Notes: generated from the letters alone by a model not told the origin. A stretch of 64,000 nucleotides of DNA from Symbiodinium kawagutii (GCA_009767595.1 VSDK01001250.1:255422-319421), one strand, 5' to 3'. Positions 11,305 to 24,699 are shown, numbered from the stretch's first letter. Numbers and translations are program-made.

Positions 11305-11455
11305 ATTCCATTTGGCCATGGGTCAAGCGGTTAATCAACCAACTTTCATGGGGGAAGAATCACCAACAATAACAATACTAGCGACAATAATCATAGTGAT
11401 AGGGAAAGCAATGGTTAATGAAGAGGGAACCAGGGCCAAACGGTTTTGACCCATA
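11305..11455. mobile_element. family B inverted-repeat element
   Basis: The left end CCATGGGTCAAGCGGTTAAT and right end GGTTTTGACCCATAATT enclose the family B core (CAACCAACTTTCATGGGGGA, AGGGAAAGCAATGGTTAATG). Confidence 0.6.
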
Positions 11456-12893
11456 ATTAGCCATTAGTTTATGGTGCTTAATTAATCAGGGATACCAACA
11501 ATAATCATGGATAAGAATCGACAATACGCAATGGTTGGTATACTTAGTGGTAGTCCTAAATTAAGAAAAGGTTGGCTTGAAGCGGCAAATAAAGTTAATA
11601 ATCATTGTGTGATTAAAAATCAAAAATAACCAACAATAGTCAACGGAGAGAGAGAGTGGTTGACTACAGGTGTATTCATTGGGGGGGGGTACCATTTTAA
11701 TGGTTTGAAAAGATTTTAGATATTCGTTCATTGGTTAATAAGGGAGATTCACCAACAATCGTGATTAACCGTGGGTTTTATTCATTGTGGGGGGGGTACC
11801 GTTTTTAATGGGAAACCAGTTTGCGAACTTGGGAGATACCCACATCTAATCCTATTAATCAACCAGAGGTTAGCTAGTACCGAATGACGGTGTTGTTCCT
11901 TGGCTAGAATTTCATTGGCACCATGCCAATTGAATGATGTTTCGCGAATGTTTTTTTTCATGGTTCCGTATTGGTTACATGTTGACCACACTAGGATACA
12001 ATGGGTTCATAATGTAATGATTGTATCTAATTGAACTATTTGTGGCTCATGCATGGGTCAACTGACGGCTATTTGATGGTTACATGGCTAGCTCGCAGAT
12101 TCATTAAATGAGCGAGTTCCCGTTCCGAATTCAATCTTCCCCATCTCATTGTGTTTGCATTTGTTTTGTCAATGTCCATATATTGTATATTTTGTATTTG
12201 ACCGTGTGTTTACAGATATACCTTCACTAGCCAAAAGGTCGTTATTGTTCTTATCATCACAATGATATGCATCATAGGTGTTGTCCTGATGTTCAAGGTG
12301 ACACGTCAGGTAGCTGACCGTTTTGCTGCGGGGAAAGCCAGACGTGAATCATCGTGGACTGTTGTGATTACGGCAGTCCAATAAATCACCTCTTAAGATT
12401 ACCGCTGGGAATCCATGTGCTTGTGGAACCAGTCTTAGGTGGTCACTGTTGCCTCTTGTTTTTGTTGATATCCTCGCATTATCAATCTGACTTCCAAGCA
12501 TGAGAACCGCTACCAGCATGAGCTGATATGAGCTGTATAGGTTTCGGACGTTCGTCAGAAGGTTTTCAATTGTGTGACTTTCCATGGCTTGCTTTTTGCC
12601 AATTTAGCTGGTGGAACTGGCTGGTTGCTGCAGAGTGCTGCATTCTTAGTTGTCAATCTTCTAAATTGATTCGTTACAGAAGATTTGCCGTGGCACTGGT
12701 CTGTGCATGTTTCTATTTGGCCCTCAGCCCAGCGATTTGCTTCAGGAGAGTGAGAGGTACAAGCGATCATGAAAGTTTTCTATCAAGTCGTTTTTGCTAC
12801 CAAGCTCATCGGCCATAGAAATGTTCAGCCTTTTCCACTAAATAAGTAGCGAGCTGATGAACCAGAATTTGTTTTTGAGTTCAGCCTTGCCAG
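11456..12893. other. no convincing gene; AT-rich intronic or intergenic DNA
   Basis: No frame with good codon periodicity was found. Two short related blocks, TTCATTGGGGGGGGTACC (near 11675) and TTCATTGTGGGGGGGGTACC-like (near 11780), are about 105 bp apart. Confidence 0.5.
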
Positions 12894-13078
12894 GGCTTTG
12901 GGGACGTGGTTCTGGCTCAGTTCGATGGCAGCTCACTGCCATCGCTGCATTGCTTGCTACAAGGCGAGCAACCCATGAATTCACGCGCGCCTGGGAGTGT
13001 CCCAAGAACGGGTTGCCGACGGGGGAGTTGTTCGGGTCAAGTGGCACTCCAAAAAGGAGCTTTGAGGGGAAGAAATGC
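12894..13078 (+). CDS. candidate exon, unknown protein
   Basis: The exon starts at a GCCAG|G acceptor (alternative at 12885) and ends at a strong AAATGC|GTGAGT donor. The frame reads SVRWQLTAIAALLATRRATH, then WECPKNGLPTGELFGSSGTP. It ends in phase 0, compatible with the next candidate exon at 13778. The - strand is also open across it but has no matching splice sites. Function unknown. Confidence 0.55.
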
Positions 13079-13777
13079 GTGAGTGTTTGGCACCCACATC
13101 TGGCAAAATCATCATATTTACCATGAATCATCTTAGTCGATATTGCACAGTAGTATAGACCAAAATAACTCAGTAGGCAAAATAGTACACTCGTAGTGCC
13201 TACGGATTAGATAGTTGATAGATAGTGAGCATGCCCATAGTTGACTGCCAAACATGTGTGTTGAAGTGGAACGGTGGTGAGTAACATGCAGCCTGCATTG
13301 CAGACTTCCAGGATGTTGCTAGTTCATGCATTTAGCCATAGCTGACTGTTCAAATAGTATGCCGCAATTGTGATTGTTACACACTATCTATTTGTGTTTC
13401 CATGTTGCAAGGTACGACCCAATAGTTGTTGATGATTCATGTGTTGGCCATCCCCAGTGCCATCAACTGCCATTGATAGCTCGTGGTACCCATCCATTGT
13501 TATTCCCCTTGCTGTGCAACTCCTGGGTTGTGCGGACTTGGCTTATTGTGATGTGCTTCTCATGCTTCGCCCAGACCAGTACTAGGGAAATTGTATGCTC
13601 ATGAAATGTTTCCAGTTTTGGGTGATGTAGATGACATGAAATGAAACATAACATATCTCATGATTATAGAATGTCCATTATAATTAATTAATTGGTCACC
13701 AATGGTTCTGGTTGATAAATGATTCATGATGCTTCAGAACGCTCTCCCTTCGGCTCGGGGATGAGGGACCCAGGCAG

Positions 13778-13881
13778 ATGTTGGTCACCAATGAGTCTAC
13801 CCAGCTTGAGCTACCAGGGGTAGTCTTGCGAGCTCGGCAGTGGCAGTCTATGCGGCCTAATGGAAGATGCTGCCGACACTG
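13778..13881 (+). CDS. candidate exon, unknown protein
   Basis: The exon lies between a CCAGGCAG acceptor and an ACTG|GTGAGC donor and starts in phase 0. It reads MLVTNESTQLELPGVVLRAR, then QWQSMRPNGRCCRH. It could follow the exon ending at 13078. Function unknown. Confidence 0.5.
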
Positions 13882-14460
13882 GTGAGCGTCATCAATGATG
13901 TTAAATTGATCATGATGATTTGATGATCCAGTTGATCGAGCATATAACTAGATTCTAAGCCATTCCCTGCAAATGTTTTACACCGCCAAAGCGTTGGCTT
14001 TTCAGGTTGTGCAAAGGCTTAGGTGGATCGTTCTGTATGTCATTTGGTTATTGGACCCAGTGCAAAGAGATCATCATCACCACCATCCACTGATTGGCCG
14101 AAGTTCCACAGTTGCTAAGCCATGGACTTACAACTCTCATCGGTGACTCTTTTTACCTGGTTGATTGATGAATCTGTGGTACTCATGCACTCGCTCTGCT
14201 AGGTTTGATGAAGTATATATGTGGCTGTTAGCAGTGAATTCACATCATGTATCCAGATTGTTGAAACCTGCTATGAGTGCTCCGTCGCATTCCGTCGCTC
14301 TCGCCACAGGATTTGAACCTGAGTACGTCACGCTGCTACCGAGCAGTAACACCTGGTTTCTTGGTTGGCGGCAAGTTCTCTCAGCTGCTGGGTTTAGCTG
14401 AATCATCAGTCAGTGGGTTGTTGTTCTTGGTTGCGGTGGTGATGTTGTTGAGGGTCATCT

Positions 14461-14564
14461 AGCTAGTGATTCTCAGGGAGCGATTCGGAGCCAGGGGTAT
14501 CCCCAAATCCCTTTAAAGGGGGAGCGATTTAGAGCTACAGGGAGTGGTGAAACCAGATGGTAGT
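14461..14564 (+). repeat. family E short interspersed repeat
   Basis: The repeat is about 104 bp, from AGCTAGTGATTCTCAGGGAG to GGTGAAACCAGATGGTAGT. A close copy lies at 59090-59199 and weaker copies at 1217, 43210 and 47490. The middle contains GGGGTATCCC and CCTTTAAAGGGGGAGCGA. Protein-like sequence directly precedes it (near 14310-14400). Confidence 0.7.
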
Positions 14565-15125
14565 CATGTCGCTTCTTGAACGGTATCCTGTCACATGCTG
14601 TTGGATGCGCACGTCAACCAGTCACATCGGAATCACCAGTTCCTCCGTGCTTCAGCTGTGATTTAAGCATGGAGGATGGTCATCCAATGGTTCCCCAACA
14701 AGAACACCAACTTAGACACTGCGCCGGCCACATTCGTTTCATGTGACCGCCTCGATTGTAGCCGTGTTGTCATTGTTGTGGCCGCGGGGATGCTACCCCA
14801 GGCAGTTGTCCATGACTGTTTGATGGGAGTTGCTTTTATAATCGGGAATCCTGCTTGGGTGTTGATGTTCATCAATGGATGATGATTTATATAATAATAC
14901 AAGAATGGATGCTTGATACAAAAAGAATCAACCCTGTCGGCATATCATTATGATGGTTGATGATGTTGAATCTCAAAAATTGCCATCCAAGGTCGGCTAA
15001 TGCACAACATCCACAACACAGCTATGCGGAGATTGTTCAGTCTGTTGTTCACCCAGCATTCATATCTTGGGTGCATTGAAACAACGCGATGTTGGCGCTT
15101 CCCAGTGTTTAATCATGTTTGGCAG

Positions 15126-15172
15126 CACCCAACAACCTGGTCGCCGGATACTTGCGCTGCGCGAACTGCGAG
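15126..15172 (+). CDS. candidate 47-nt exon
   Basis: The exon lies between TTTGGCAG and GCGAG|GTATAG and encodes PNNLVAGYLRCANCE. The CxxC and composition look protein-like but the exon is very short, so this is tentative. Confidence 0.4.
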
Positions 15173-15184
15173 GTATAGCAGGTC

Positions 15185-15291
15185 CACCATTGAGGGAACC
15201 CCAAGTTTTTAATTGTGGGTCGGTTGGTTTCCGACCATACATGATTAATATTGGATGATTCGGGGGGTCCCCTGTTTTGAGAAACACCAGT
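15185..15291. mobile_element. family D inverted-repeat element
   Basis: The right end GGGGTCCCCTGTTTTGAGAAACACC and a degenerate inverted left end (CATTGAGGGAACCCCAAG) surround ATGATTAATATTGGATGATTC, the family D core. Confidence 0.55.
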
Positions 15292-16346
15292 ATAAGTATT
15301 CGTTCTATCAGAGTTATATATATATATGTGTATATATCATCAGCTAGTTTGCTATAGTTTGCTGGTAATTTGACTTGCAGAAAGACAGTGCTTAATCTGA
15401 CTATAACACTCGCTGGTCGCTTAGTCATGTACAAGTAAGTTATTGCATGTTTGGTATGATTTATAAATATTAGTAGTTAATCAACTAGACAAGTACTTGT
15501 TTTCCACCATGAAGTATTTAAGAAAGATAGGCATAGCTATGTACAACTATTCATGCCCGGTTATGCGCCATTAAGTAGTTATTCACAACTATACTTATCA
15601 CTAGCATTTATAGCGGTCACTTGGCCGAGGCATTCTGTGGCACTGCTCCTGGCTGCGGGCTTTTGCCAGTTCAAGGCGACCATTTGGTGAGGAAATGAGA
15701 TGTACAGCGATTATTTACAAGTAAAATTGTTTGAAAACATATTACTAAAAAAACATTAGTGAGTCATGATTTACTCGTGAATATTTACATGTAGCAGTGA
15801 ATGTGATCAATGAAAAGAATAGTTTGTTTCTACATGTACCAGTGATCAATGATTTACTAGTGATTATCTGCAGTGATGCCATCAATGTCAAATTATTCAT
15901 GCTAGATCAATATATAATTCCCCTAGTTGAATCCAGAAAGAACTGGTGACTTTCCACAAGCGATATGGTGTTCATGAATTTATAGATCTATACCATTACT
16001 ACCAATATATGATGCCAATTTTCGAGTTTCAAGGTTTATTTTATTCAGTGACAGGAATATTGATATCAAGACCAACTACGATGGTACGAGGAAAAGTTGA
16101 AGTAACCTTGCCGTTTCAATAGCAATGTTTATTATGACCAGCTCCGATTGTAGATATAGTGATTGAAGCAACCATCTCTCCACAAATAAGACGAAAACCA
16201 ATGTTCCTCTCACAGCTACTAGTTCCTTAGTTCACCACCCTGTAAGTTCGCTATTCCAAATTTTCCATGGCATGGTGATGAAATCGGTGATTGAAAAGTT
16301 GGAATCCCCAGGGTTTGTCAGGCTGCATCAGCGAAGCAGCCGACAG

Positions 16347-19300
16347 GTGATGAACTTCTTCGCTGGATCTTTGGGAAGTCTCTTCGGAGATTTGGCGTCT
16401 CTGCTGATATCACCGTTGCGCCACCTGTACCGGTCTCTCCGCAAACTAGAACAGCAAGCACGTCGTGTTCATGGACTACCGTCCTCACCGCATTGATTAA
16501 GGAACCACACCATGAGGTGCCCCTAGTTGAATCGCAAGCTGAAGTAATTATGTCTATAGCTGACTAGTGGGTAACGAAACAGCACTGAGAGAGGCCTTTG
16601 CTTCATTGAACAACGATACCATTGTCACATGTACACTCAATATGTTCACCAACTGCGGGTTCATTTAGCAACCTGACCAGCTATATATCCACAATAACTA
16701 TTCAAACTTCGGCTGGTTAGCTAAGCCAGCCTCAATCTCTCCCTGAATTCCGACCGAATCATCGGCAACTCTCAATTTCAGTCATCAATTCACCAACTCA
16801 CCTCCCGAAATCGCATCCACGAACTCCATCCAACTGATCATCCAACCATCCAACTCCCAGCCATGGACCCAACCCTTCACCCAGCCACCCAGCCACCCAG
16901 TCGGTGCCCAAGGCCACCGATGTCGACCTGGGCCCGTCCTGGCGCACGGCCTCGCAGCTCCTCAGCCACGACGGACCGACCGGGTCGGTCACGCTGCACG
17001 CGAAGCGCTGCGAGAAAAGCCACGTGCTCCGCGCCGCAGGGGCCGCCACGGGGCCGAGCGCTCAGGAGGCCTGGGCAGCGGTGAGATTTGGCGAGTTGGG
17101 TCAAGCAGTCAACCAACCAATGGTGATTTCTAGCTGGTTATATGGTTAAATATGGTTAATAATAGGGGATAACAACTAGCAACTATAGGGGATATACCAA
17201 CTATATATGGCTATGGGTCAATGTTAATCAACCAACTAATGGGGGATAATAACCATACAACAATAATGGGGAAAACAATGGTTTATGATAGGGGAACCAA
17301 AAGTACAAGGTTTTGACCCACAGCCAGATTTGTTGCAGATGTTAGGCATTATTCGCATAGATTTATATGGTGACATGGTGTTTGTTGAACTGTTTTTGGA
17401 GTTTTGAGGTGTATTTTTTTTTACTGAGTGTTGGTACAAACATGGTGTGCCAACTATATGTTTGTTTGAGTATGTGCAAGTGAATAGTATGAAATACCGG
17501 GTTAGTAGCTGTCTTTAGTTTTGGTGATAATTGGTGGCTGTCAAGATTTGAGAAAGCGCCACCATGATTGATTGTTGAGTACAGTTGAGCTAATTAGCCA
17601 TAAGCCTTAGACATTTACAGGTTGCGTTCAGAGTCCTTGCAACAACCTTTCCACATCTAGTTCAGACCATTGCGCTTGTCCAGGAGATGCCGTACAATTT
17701 TCTGAAACCCAAACGCAGTATGATCATCTACATCAGTCTTGAGTTTGTGAGTGGTGGCTGTTTAATGATGTCAACCATGTTAATTAACTGAAAGAGTAAT
17801 TGTTCCCCAGAATTCAACCCCTGTCAGGATCTATCAAGGCTCAGTTGCTGTGCAACATGATCAAACGTCCCCACAATTTCAGAGGAAAAGGGTGCACATT
17901 ATTGATTTGCATTGACTGCCATTTTAGTTAATCATTTGATATTTTTGGTGGCTATTGACCATTGTTGTGTAATTATGTTTGATTCTTGGCTGTTGACCTG
18001 ACTGAATTGGTCCTATCAGATCACTTCGACAATGACATGAATACCTTCCCGTGGAAGCCCAGAAATATCTTCGGTATAGCCGATCGGTGAACCCTATCAA
18101 GCGAGGTGAATTTTCCTTTGGGTTGTACATCTCGGTTATTTGGTCGTTGATTCTCAATATCCCCACATCTTTGGCTCAAGTCAAAAACTCCAAAAAAGAA
18201 TAAAAAGCTTTTGAAGACCCGCTGGAGAAACAATTCAGCCGGCTCCTCAGAAGCTTGTGTGCGCGAACGCCGGCGGGTGAGGCGTAACAGGGGAGCCCCA
18301 GCTGGCACTTAGGTTGCACCGTTGGTGGTGCATCTCCAAATTTGAAGGCCATGTCGGCGGATTTCTGTGAAGTTTTCATCATCAATGTTCACTAAGCGCT
18401 GTAAACCATGTAGTTTATGTAGACTATCACAGTTTCAACGATTGTTCACCATCAATCATAATCTAAGATTTCACTCACTCTGCTTGCGAAAGATCGAGCA
18501 CTGGAAGGTGGTCAGAATTTTCTGGATCTGGCAAACTTCAAAATCAATGGCTGGTGGGCGGCTTTATACATCTCTCAATTTCCTCAATATTTATCAATAT
18601 TTGGGATGGTTAGGCGATGGCATGGTGGTTAATCGATGGTTGATAATAGTAAATGGAGGCGTGCCTGTGATTCAGAGCTATGCCTGAGGGACAAGCACGC
18701 CGTTAGTCAATGGTAAGTCACCAACCGTCATGACCCATCAACCATGATTGACCAATATCAACCTTTGAACGGCGAGTGGCAAAATCTCCCTCGAAACCTG
18801 TTGGGGATGCAGCATGTTTTCAACTTTCAATCGAACATTACAGAGGGGAAAACATGTCCACCTAATGACTTCTGAGCTAATGGAACGTTGACCTGCACGT
18901 AGGCTGGCAGTTTTATATTGGCTAGCGATACGAAAGCATTCACACGTAAGCACCGAGCCATTACAAAACACTTCTGAGTAACGCAGTGTGGCACTCTTGT
19001 TGAAATATGGAAACTGGTTGGTGGTTTCAACCTCTCCTGAAAACATTAAGCCACATATTTAGCCCCAGGCAGACTCGGACCCCGATGCAGCGATGCATAG
19101 AGAAATAGTTAGCCATCAGCTCACTGTTGTTTAACATGACTCCGCCATCATCAACCCACATAAGCATGGCTCAAGCGTCATCAACTCACACAATTAATTA
19201 GCCATAAATTGACCATCAATGAACCGTGCAACCATCATCATCCCGCATATGTAGCCATTAGCGAACATGTATTTACCATGCAGTCCATGCACGCACCGTT

Positions 19301-19605
19301 CAAAAAAACAATCAACTGACGTGAATTGAACACATAAATAATGACCAAGTAAGCACAAATGGGCCATCATTCACCATTCACTAACTCAAACGACCAACAA
19401 AATCCGACAAATAAGTCAAGCAATCACTTACCATGTACTAAACTCACCACTTCCTTACCAAGGAAAGCCCTCAACAACTCCGGGTCTCAGCGGTGTCGCT
19501 CCAGGTATGGTGCAAGATGGGCAGCGACCCCACGCTGCAGAATCGGAATCCGACCCGGACAGGCACCAAGGGTGGACGGCGTCGTGGAAGTTGAGGGGTT
19601 TGCAC
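16347..19605 (+). CDS. orphan gene, seven phase-compatible exons
   Basis: The proposed exons are 16347-16466, 16901-17080, 17621-17746, 17811-17891, 18181-18276, 18468-18549 and 19463-19605. Each has an AG acceptor and a GT (or, at 18549, GC) donor, and all junction phases agree. Exon 2 is GC-rich and reads SWRTASQLLSHDGPTGSVTL. Exon 3 has the strong donor GTGAGTGG and reads VLATTFPHLVQTIALVQEM, then YNFLKPKRSMIIYISLEF. Exon 5 is very basic (KTPKKNKKLLKTRW). The last exon is polar (PHAAESESDPDRHQGW). Exon 1 alternatively ends at a TGA at 16494, in which case it is a separate 3' exon. No family is recognised. Unity of the gene rests on co-direction and phase matching and is inference; exons 2-5 are the firmest. 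Confidence 0.55.
17209..17325 (+). mobile_element. family B inverted-repeat element
   Basis: The element runs from GGCTATGGGTCAATG to TTTTGACCCACAGCC, perfectly inverted apart from one base near each end. It matches the copy at 39420-39531 in length and order of internal motifs (ACTAATGGGGGATAA, GATAGGGGAACCA). It lies in the putative intron between the exons ending at 17080 and starting at 17621. Confidence 0.75.
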
Positions 19606-19670
19606 GTGTGAATTGGCATTGTATGACTGGTTGGTGGTTTCAAACAAGCGGTTGATAATGGTTGATAGCC

Positions 19671-19795
19671 ACAAGGTGGGCCCCCAACCAGCTATAAGTT
19701 GTTTTTCTCATAACTAGGCAACTACCAGTTACGGTAGATATCACTACAGTTACATGACCTTATAGACCAAGTTATCACTAGGGGGCCCACCTTGT
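19671..19795. mobile_element. family A inverted-repeat element
   Basis: The termini ACAAGGTGGGCCCCC and GGGGGCCCACCTTGT are perfect 15-bp inverted repeats around a 95-bp AT-rich core with further internal symmetry (TATAAGTTG / CAAGTTAT). It has no coding capacity. Other copies lie at 23.1, 24.7, 31.4, 38.2, 40.8 and 55.0 kb. Confidence 0.82.
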
Positions 19796-19869
19796 ATAGG
19801 GGTTAATAGCCATTGATAATGGTGAAGTTCTGGGGGGATAATAAGCAACCATCGGGGTTAAACAACTAC

Positions 19870-19973
19870 CTGGTTGGTGGTTTGATTCACATTTTTGATT
19901 TTCCCAGATGTAATCCCAAACAAATGGTTGGTTGACTAATGTTTTTCAAAGGGGTGGTTCAACCACCAACCAG
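19870..19973. mobile_element. family C inverted-repeat element
   Basis: The left end CCTGGTTGGTGGTTTGAT and right end GGTTCAACCACCAACCAG are inverted, with the core CAAATGGTTGGTTGACTAAT. It lies 75 bp downstream of a family A copy. Confidence 0.7.
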
Positions 19974-20055
19974 ATGAATGTTTGATTTGATTTGCTGTAC
20001 AAAGTTGGTTTAAAGCCGTGCGCCTACAAATATGAATAGGGCATTTGTAGACTAT

Positions 20056-20063
20056 AGATATAT

Positions 20064-20097
<34 letters not shown>
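20056..20097. repeat. (CA)n/(TA)n microsatellite
   Basis: A run of ACACACAC is followed by TATATATA. Confidence 0.8.
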
Positions 20098-20282
20098 TTA
20101 TTTACTTATTTACATATTTTTATGTATTCAATCGTTTTCACATATGTAGGCATTTGTATCCATTAAGCATATCAAAAATACATACATATGCAAACGCGCA
20201 AATACATCTACACGCATGCACCCAAAAGCGCACACAAATAGAAAGGTAGATAGAGAATGGTAGGAAGATAATAAATAAATGG

Positions 20283-20865
<583 letters not shown>

Positions 20866-21081
20866 TGCACTTGGTGTCACTTGGAGTTAACCGTTAAAGC
20901 GCTGGGACCGGGTTGCTCCACCATGATCCACCACTTAACAACCACTAAACCATCATTTCACCCTGATTCTCTACCATTGAGCCACCAAATCACGACCACT
21001 CACCCGTGGTTTAACCACCACTTGACGATCATTCTTAAGCATTATCAACCTTGGTGGCTCCACCATCGGCTTCCCCTGTAG

Positions 21082-21150
21082 GTCAGACGCCGAAGACGAA
21101 GACATGGCCTTTGTCCGTGTCTCTCGTGCAGAGCTGATGCGCGGCCACAG
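21082..21150 (+). CDS. candidate exon, unknown protein
   Basis: The exon lies between CCTGTAG|G and GCCACAG|GTGCGTG and reads SDAEDEDMAFVRVSRAELMR with strong RNY periodicity. It may be a further exon of the 16.3-19.6 kb gene, but the phase does not follow directly from the exon ending at 19605. Confidence 0.52.
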
Positions 21151-22479
21151 GTGCGTGTGCCTACGCGTTGTGCTGGGGTGGTTTCGAGCGATGATGATGG
21201 TTATGGCTCTCATAGTGGTGAATTGGTGGTTAAACATTGGTCAGTTGATGGTTAAGTGACGGTCGAATGGAAAACTGACGATCAATTGACACTGAATGGT
21301 GAGTTAGTGATGGTTGAATATGGTTTGATGGTCAATGGGTCAACGGGCCACTGGGTGAGTGGTACAGCCAACAGCAATGGTGAGCGACGGCGGATGATAT
21401 CACAATGGGAGCGAATGGTGAATGATCATGATGATAGGCGGGGACAGCCAATAATCATGATGATAGTCGGGAACAACAAGCATCAGGAATGGTTGCTTTG
21501 TAATGGTTACGGTATTGATTTCGTTTGTGGTTGGTAATGGTGGCAACTAACCAGGATTATAATGATGGTTTATATCAGGGAGAGGGAAATTACCAACAAT
21601 AGTGATCGTGAATTATTGCAGACTTTGGCAATAAGAACTAACAATGATGGCTGCTGATGCTGGCTTATAGTCACTGACAGGCTGCAGCTCACGGCGGTCG
21701 TAAATACTTTCTGTGTTTTGCAGGGGCGTGATATTGTATATTCGTGATCAATGATATGTCAGCAATTTTAAACAACGCTTACTAATGCGGGAGAATCAAA
21801 CAAGGTGGAGCCCTTTGTTTTGTTTTTATTTAGGGGGTGGTGAGCGTATCCGTGAGTGCAACTCTGAGCAACTCTGAGCAATTCTGAGGTATGGTCGATA
21901 TGACCATGGTTAGGTGAGATAAGTCAACATATAAATAGCGGGGCCCACAGGATAGGTGAAAGTGCGAACAACCAGCAAGAAATGATTGATACTAGGGGGT
22001 GAGAACTAGGACTCTTCATCGGCAATTGGTATGACTCAGAATCCACTGCAAATAGTGCTGTACAACAAGAAAGACAACTGAGGTCCTGATGGTGAATGGG
22101 TGGTGACAAGTCCTTAATCAGTGATTCTTGATGTGGATCATTGCGGATCCTAATGGCTGATACTGGCCTTCATGTCCCATTCACTCGATAGATTCTCTTC
22201 AAATGGACGAGTTTTCAAGGATTAGAAATTCTGAATGTGGTTGTAACCAATGATTGGATTTTTATTGTTAGTTATTGCTATTAATTACATACTTGATAAA
22301 TTTTAAGGTGCTAATGGTTAGTATGGTTGAGGAGTGATCGTATCAATGGCCATTGGACTTTACTACCATTAGTCCGCATTAGTCATGAAGAACTATACTG
22401 TAACCATTGTTGACATGATGTCATTCACAACTGAATTTAGCGGATCATCTACATATTGCTCCAATCCTTCACCAAGACC

Positions 22480-22575
22480 CCGCGCCATGCTTCAAATTTG
22501 GGGCGTCTCATGGCTTCAACGGCCGTGCAGGCCGGTGGTTGTGTCCGAAGTGCCCGTCTACGTGCCTCGGTTAAT
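22480..22575 (+). CDS. candidate exon, frame uncertain
   Basis: This is a GC-rich island in AT-rich DNA. Two + frames look protein-like: one reads CFKFGASHGFNGRAGRWLCP (with a CPKCP Cys pair after it), the other LGRLMASTAVQAGGC. The frame was not resolved. Confidence 0.4.
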
Positions 22576-22998
22576 AGCCCACCAGCTTTTTGATGGGATT
22601 CTTCACCAGTTCTTGGGCGAATATGGATTCCAGTTATTAGTATAGATCCTATATATGAATATGAATAAATAGTTGTATTAGCATCAAAGATCAAGCCAAA
22701 AATCTAAGATTGATTGAGATTTCAGATATTAGTATAGATATTATCAACCCCTATTTAAGCCAAGCTAGAGGTGGTTTCACACTCATGGAAGCAAAGAATC
22801 ACTTAGGTAAGCCGGCAAGCCGCTTTTTTGTTGCTGGATGTTCTATGCAACCAGGTTAGAGACTACCTGGGTGCAAATCCACATTGAGAAAATTATAACG
22901 TGACTTGGGACGCTGGAACTCATGCCGATCAGGTCTTATTTGTTGTTCTTACCAACCATCATTTTGACATGTTTTAGTGACAAGTATGAATATATTTT

Positions 22999-23093
22999 CT
23001 ACATCCTGGCATAAACATCCTCAAGATCCGTTTCCAGGTGTGCATCGCCAGACTTGCTTCGTCCCACCCGAATTGGTTTGCCCGGTGAAAATC
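22999..23093 (-). CDS. candidate - strand coding segment
   Basis: The - strand reads GRSKSGDAHLETDLEDVYAR before a TAG, with good RNY periodicity. No clear acceptor was found and a + strand frame is also open. Tentative. Confidence 0.28.
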
Positions 23094-23138
23094 GCAGCAA
23101 ATAACTTATCAAGTTTTCTCTCCCAAGCAGCCATTGGT

Positions 23139-23260
23139 AAAAGGTGGGGCCCACGAGCTTTACAAGTTGGTTCAGAAGCCCTTCAACCATAGCCGTATCT
23201 TCCATAAGTTGTACCATAATTATTTTTAGCAACTTAGCTACCCAGCGGGCCCCACGTTGT
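23139..23260. mobile_element. family A inverted-repeat element
   Basis: The left end AAAAGGTGGGGCCCACGAGC and right end GCGGGCCCCACGTTGT are inverted, with the family core TACAAGTTGGTTCAGAAGCC. Confidence 0.7.
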
Positions 23261-24564
23261 ATAGAAAGAAACCCAGTTTGAGGTTTGACCCGCAGACAGC
23301 CCCATCTCTTTGAGGTAGCCCTTGAAGATCGGGAAGGACGACGTTTTGAGGACAAAGGCAGCTGTCAATATGCCCCCCGGCAGCAGATGTGTTGTGGTGC
23401 AGTAACGGTGCGGCATGGTGGTAGCTGGATTGTCACAGTACAAAATAAATCTAACAACTCAAGAGGTTGGTTTTGATATTTTGGTGTTGGTGAAAAGTTT
23501 TTGCACAAGTGCCCGTTCCCATTCTGGTAGTCGATTTTTCTGCCACATTTGCCACAAGTACAAGGTACTGTATTTAGTTCTTGATCGCTCCAGGGAGATG
23601 TTGATTGATTCCGAGGGACACTGCCACTGAACCAGTGGAAGAAAAAGTCCTGAATTTTTCAGAACTGCAGGTTTAGCTGTCACGCTAAACTGTGTGTCAT
23701 CCCAGGGATTGTGAGTATTTCATAATATGTCAGTGGCGTAGAGTCGTGATTATCGCCTTGTAACAACGCCTGTGGGAGGGTTGTATTTCCAGGGCTGCCC
23801 TTACCAGCCTGATCAACGTTGACTTATCGCAGGTAAAGTATCGGTGGATGCGTGGGCCGGTCATCGAACCGTGCTTCTTTCATCCGCACAAGATGCAACT
23901 TGGCAGAGTTTATCAGCTTCGGCGCATCCTCCAACGCATGTGGTAAATTCACCTTTGTAATTACATTATTTACTATAATCAACACAGTGTGCATTTTACG
24001 AAGCACTTGTTTATGAGGTTCCTTATTGCTCTTATGTTTTTCAGAATGTGTCTATCCATCCATTTGTTTATTTGTCTAGTCATCAATTTGGGTGTACAAA
24101 GCCATACACTTGATGCTCAATTTCTGTCATTTTGCGCAAGCATCTTGCTAGAAACTCCGGCCGCATTCATGAACGAAGAGTTGTCCCGATTTGTTCACTC
24201 ATATGGATCCCAGTCATTTGCCAAAGAAGATGCACAAGTTGTTCCCCGCTAAATTAATGATGATCCACAAGTTGCTCCCTACTAAATTGATGATTATCAT
24301 GATGATCTCCTGTCCTATCCTTTTGGGATATGGACGTAGTAGGGTGGAAACTCAAAAGTAGAGAATACGGTAAGAAGAGGAAAGTCGTAAGTCTGAAGGA
24401 GGAAATCAGTGTATAGTGTAAAGTGGGAAGTAGGCAGTGGTGAGCAGCAACTGGCAGGAAAATTGAAAAAGTAGCAGTTGATTCATGTTGTATATAGAAT
24501 GCTTTCATTTCAGAGACCTTTGAGGACTTTCAAATCTATATTCCTGTTTATGTGTACATTTCAG

Positions 24565-24662
24565 CCCGCACTTCGTGGGTGCCCACAAGAGGTTACCACT
24601 TCCAGGTCGCAAATCAAAGATGTGGCGAAGACCTACAATCACTACTGCTCGCGAGAACCTTG
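24565..24662 (+). CDS. candidate exon, possibly N-terminal part of the CCR4-type gene
   Basis: The exon runs from CATTTCAG to CCTTG|GTGCTG and reads ALRGCPQEVTTSRSQIKDVA, then KTYNHYCSREPW, with strong RNY periodicity. It ends in phase 2, which fits the next exon at 25620 exactly (completing a Trp codon). Assignment to the deadenylase gene is inference from co-direction and phase. Confidence 0.55.
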
Positions 24663-24699
24663 GTGCTGAATGTGCTTAGTTTCGGGGGGACTTTGGCAC

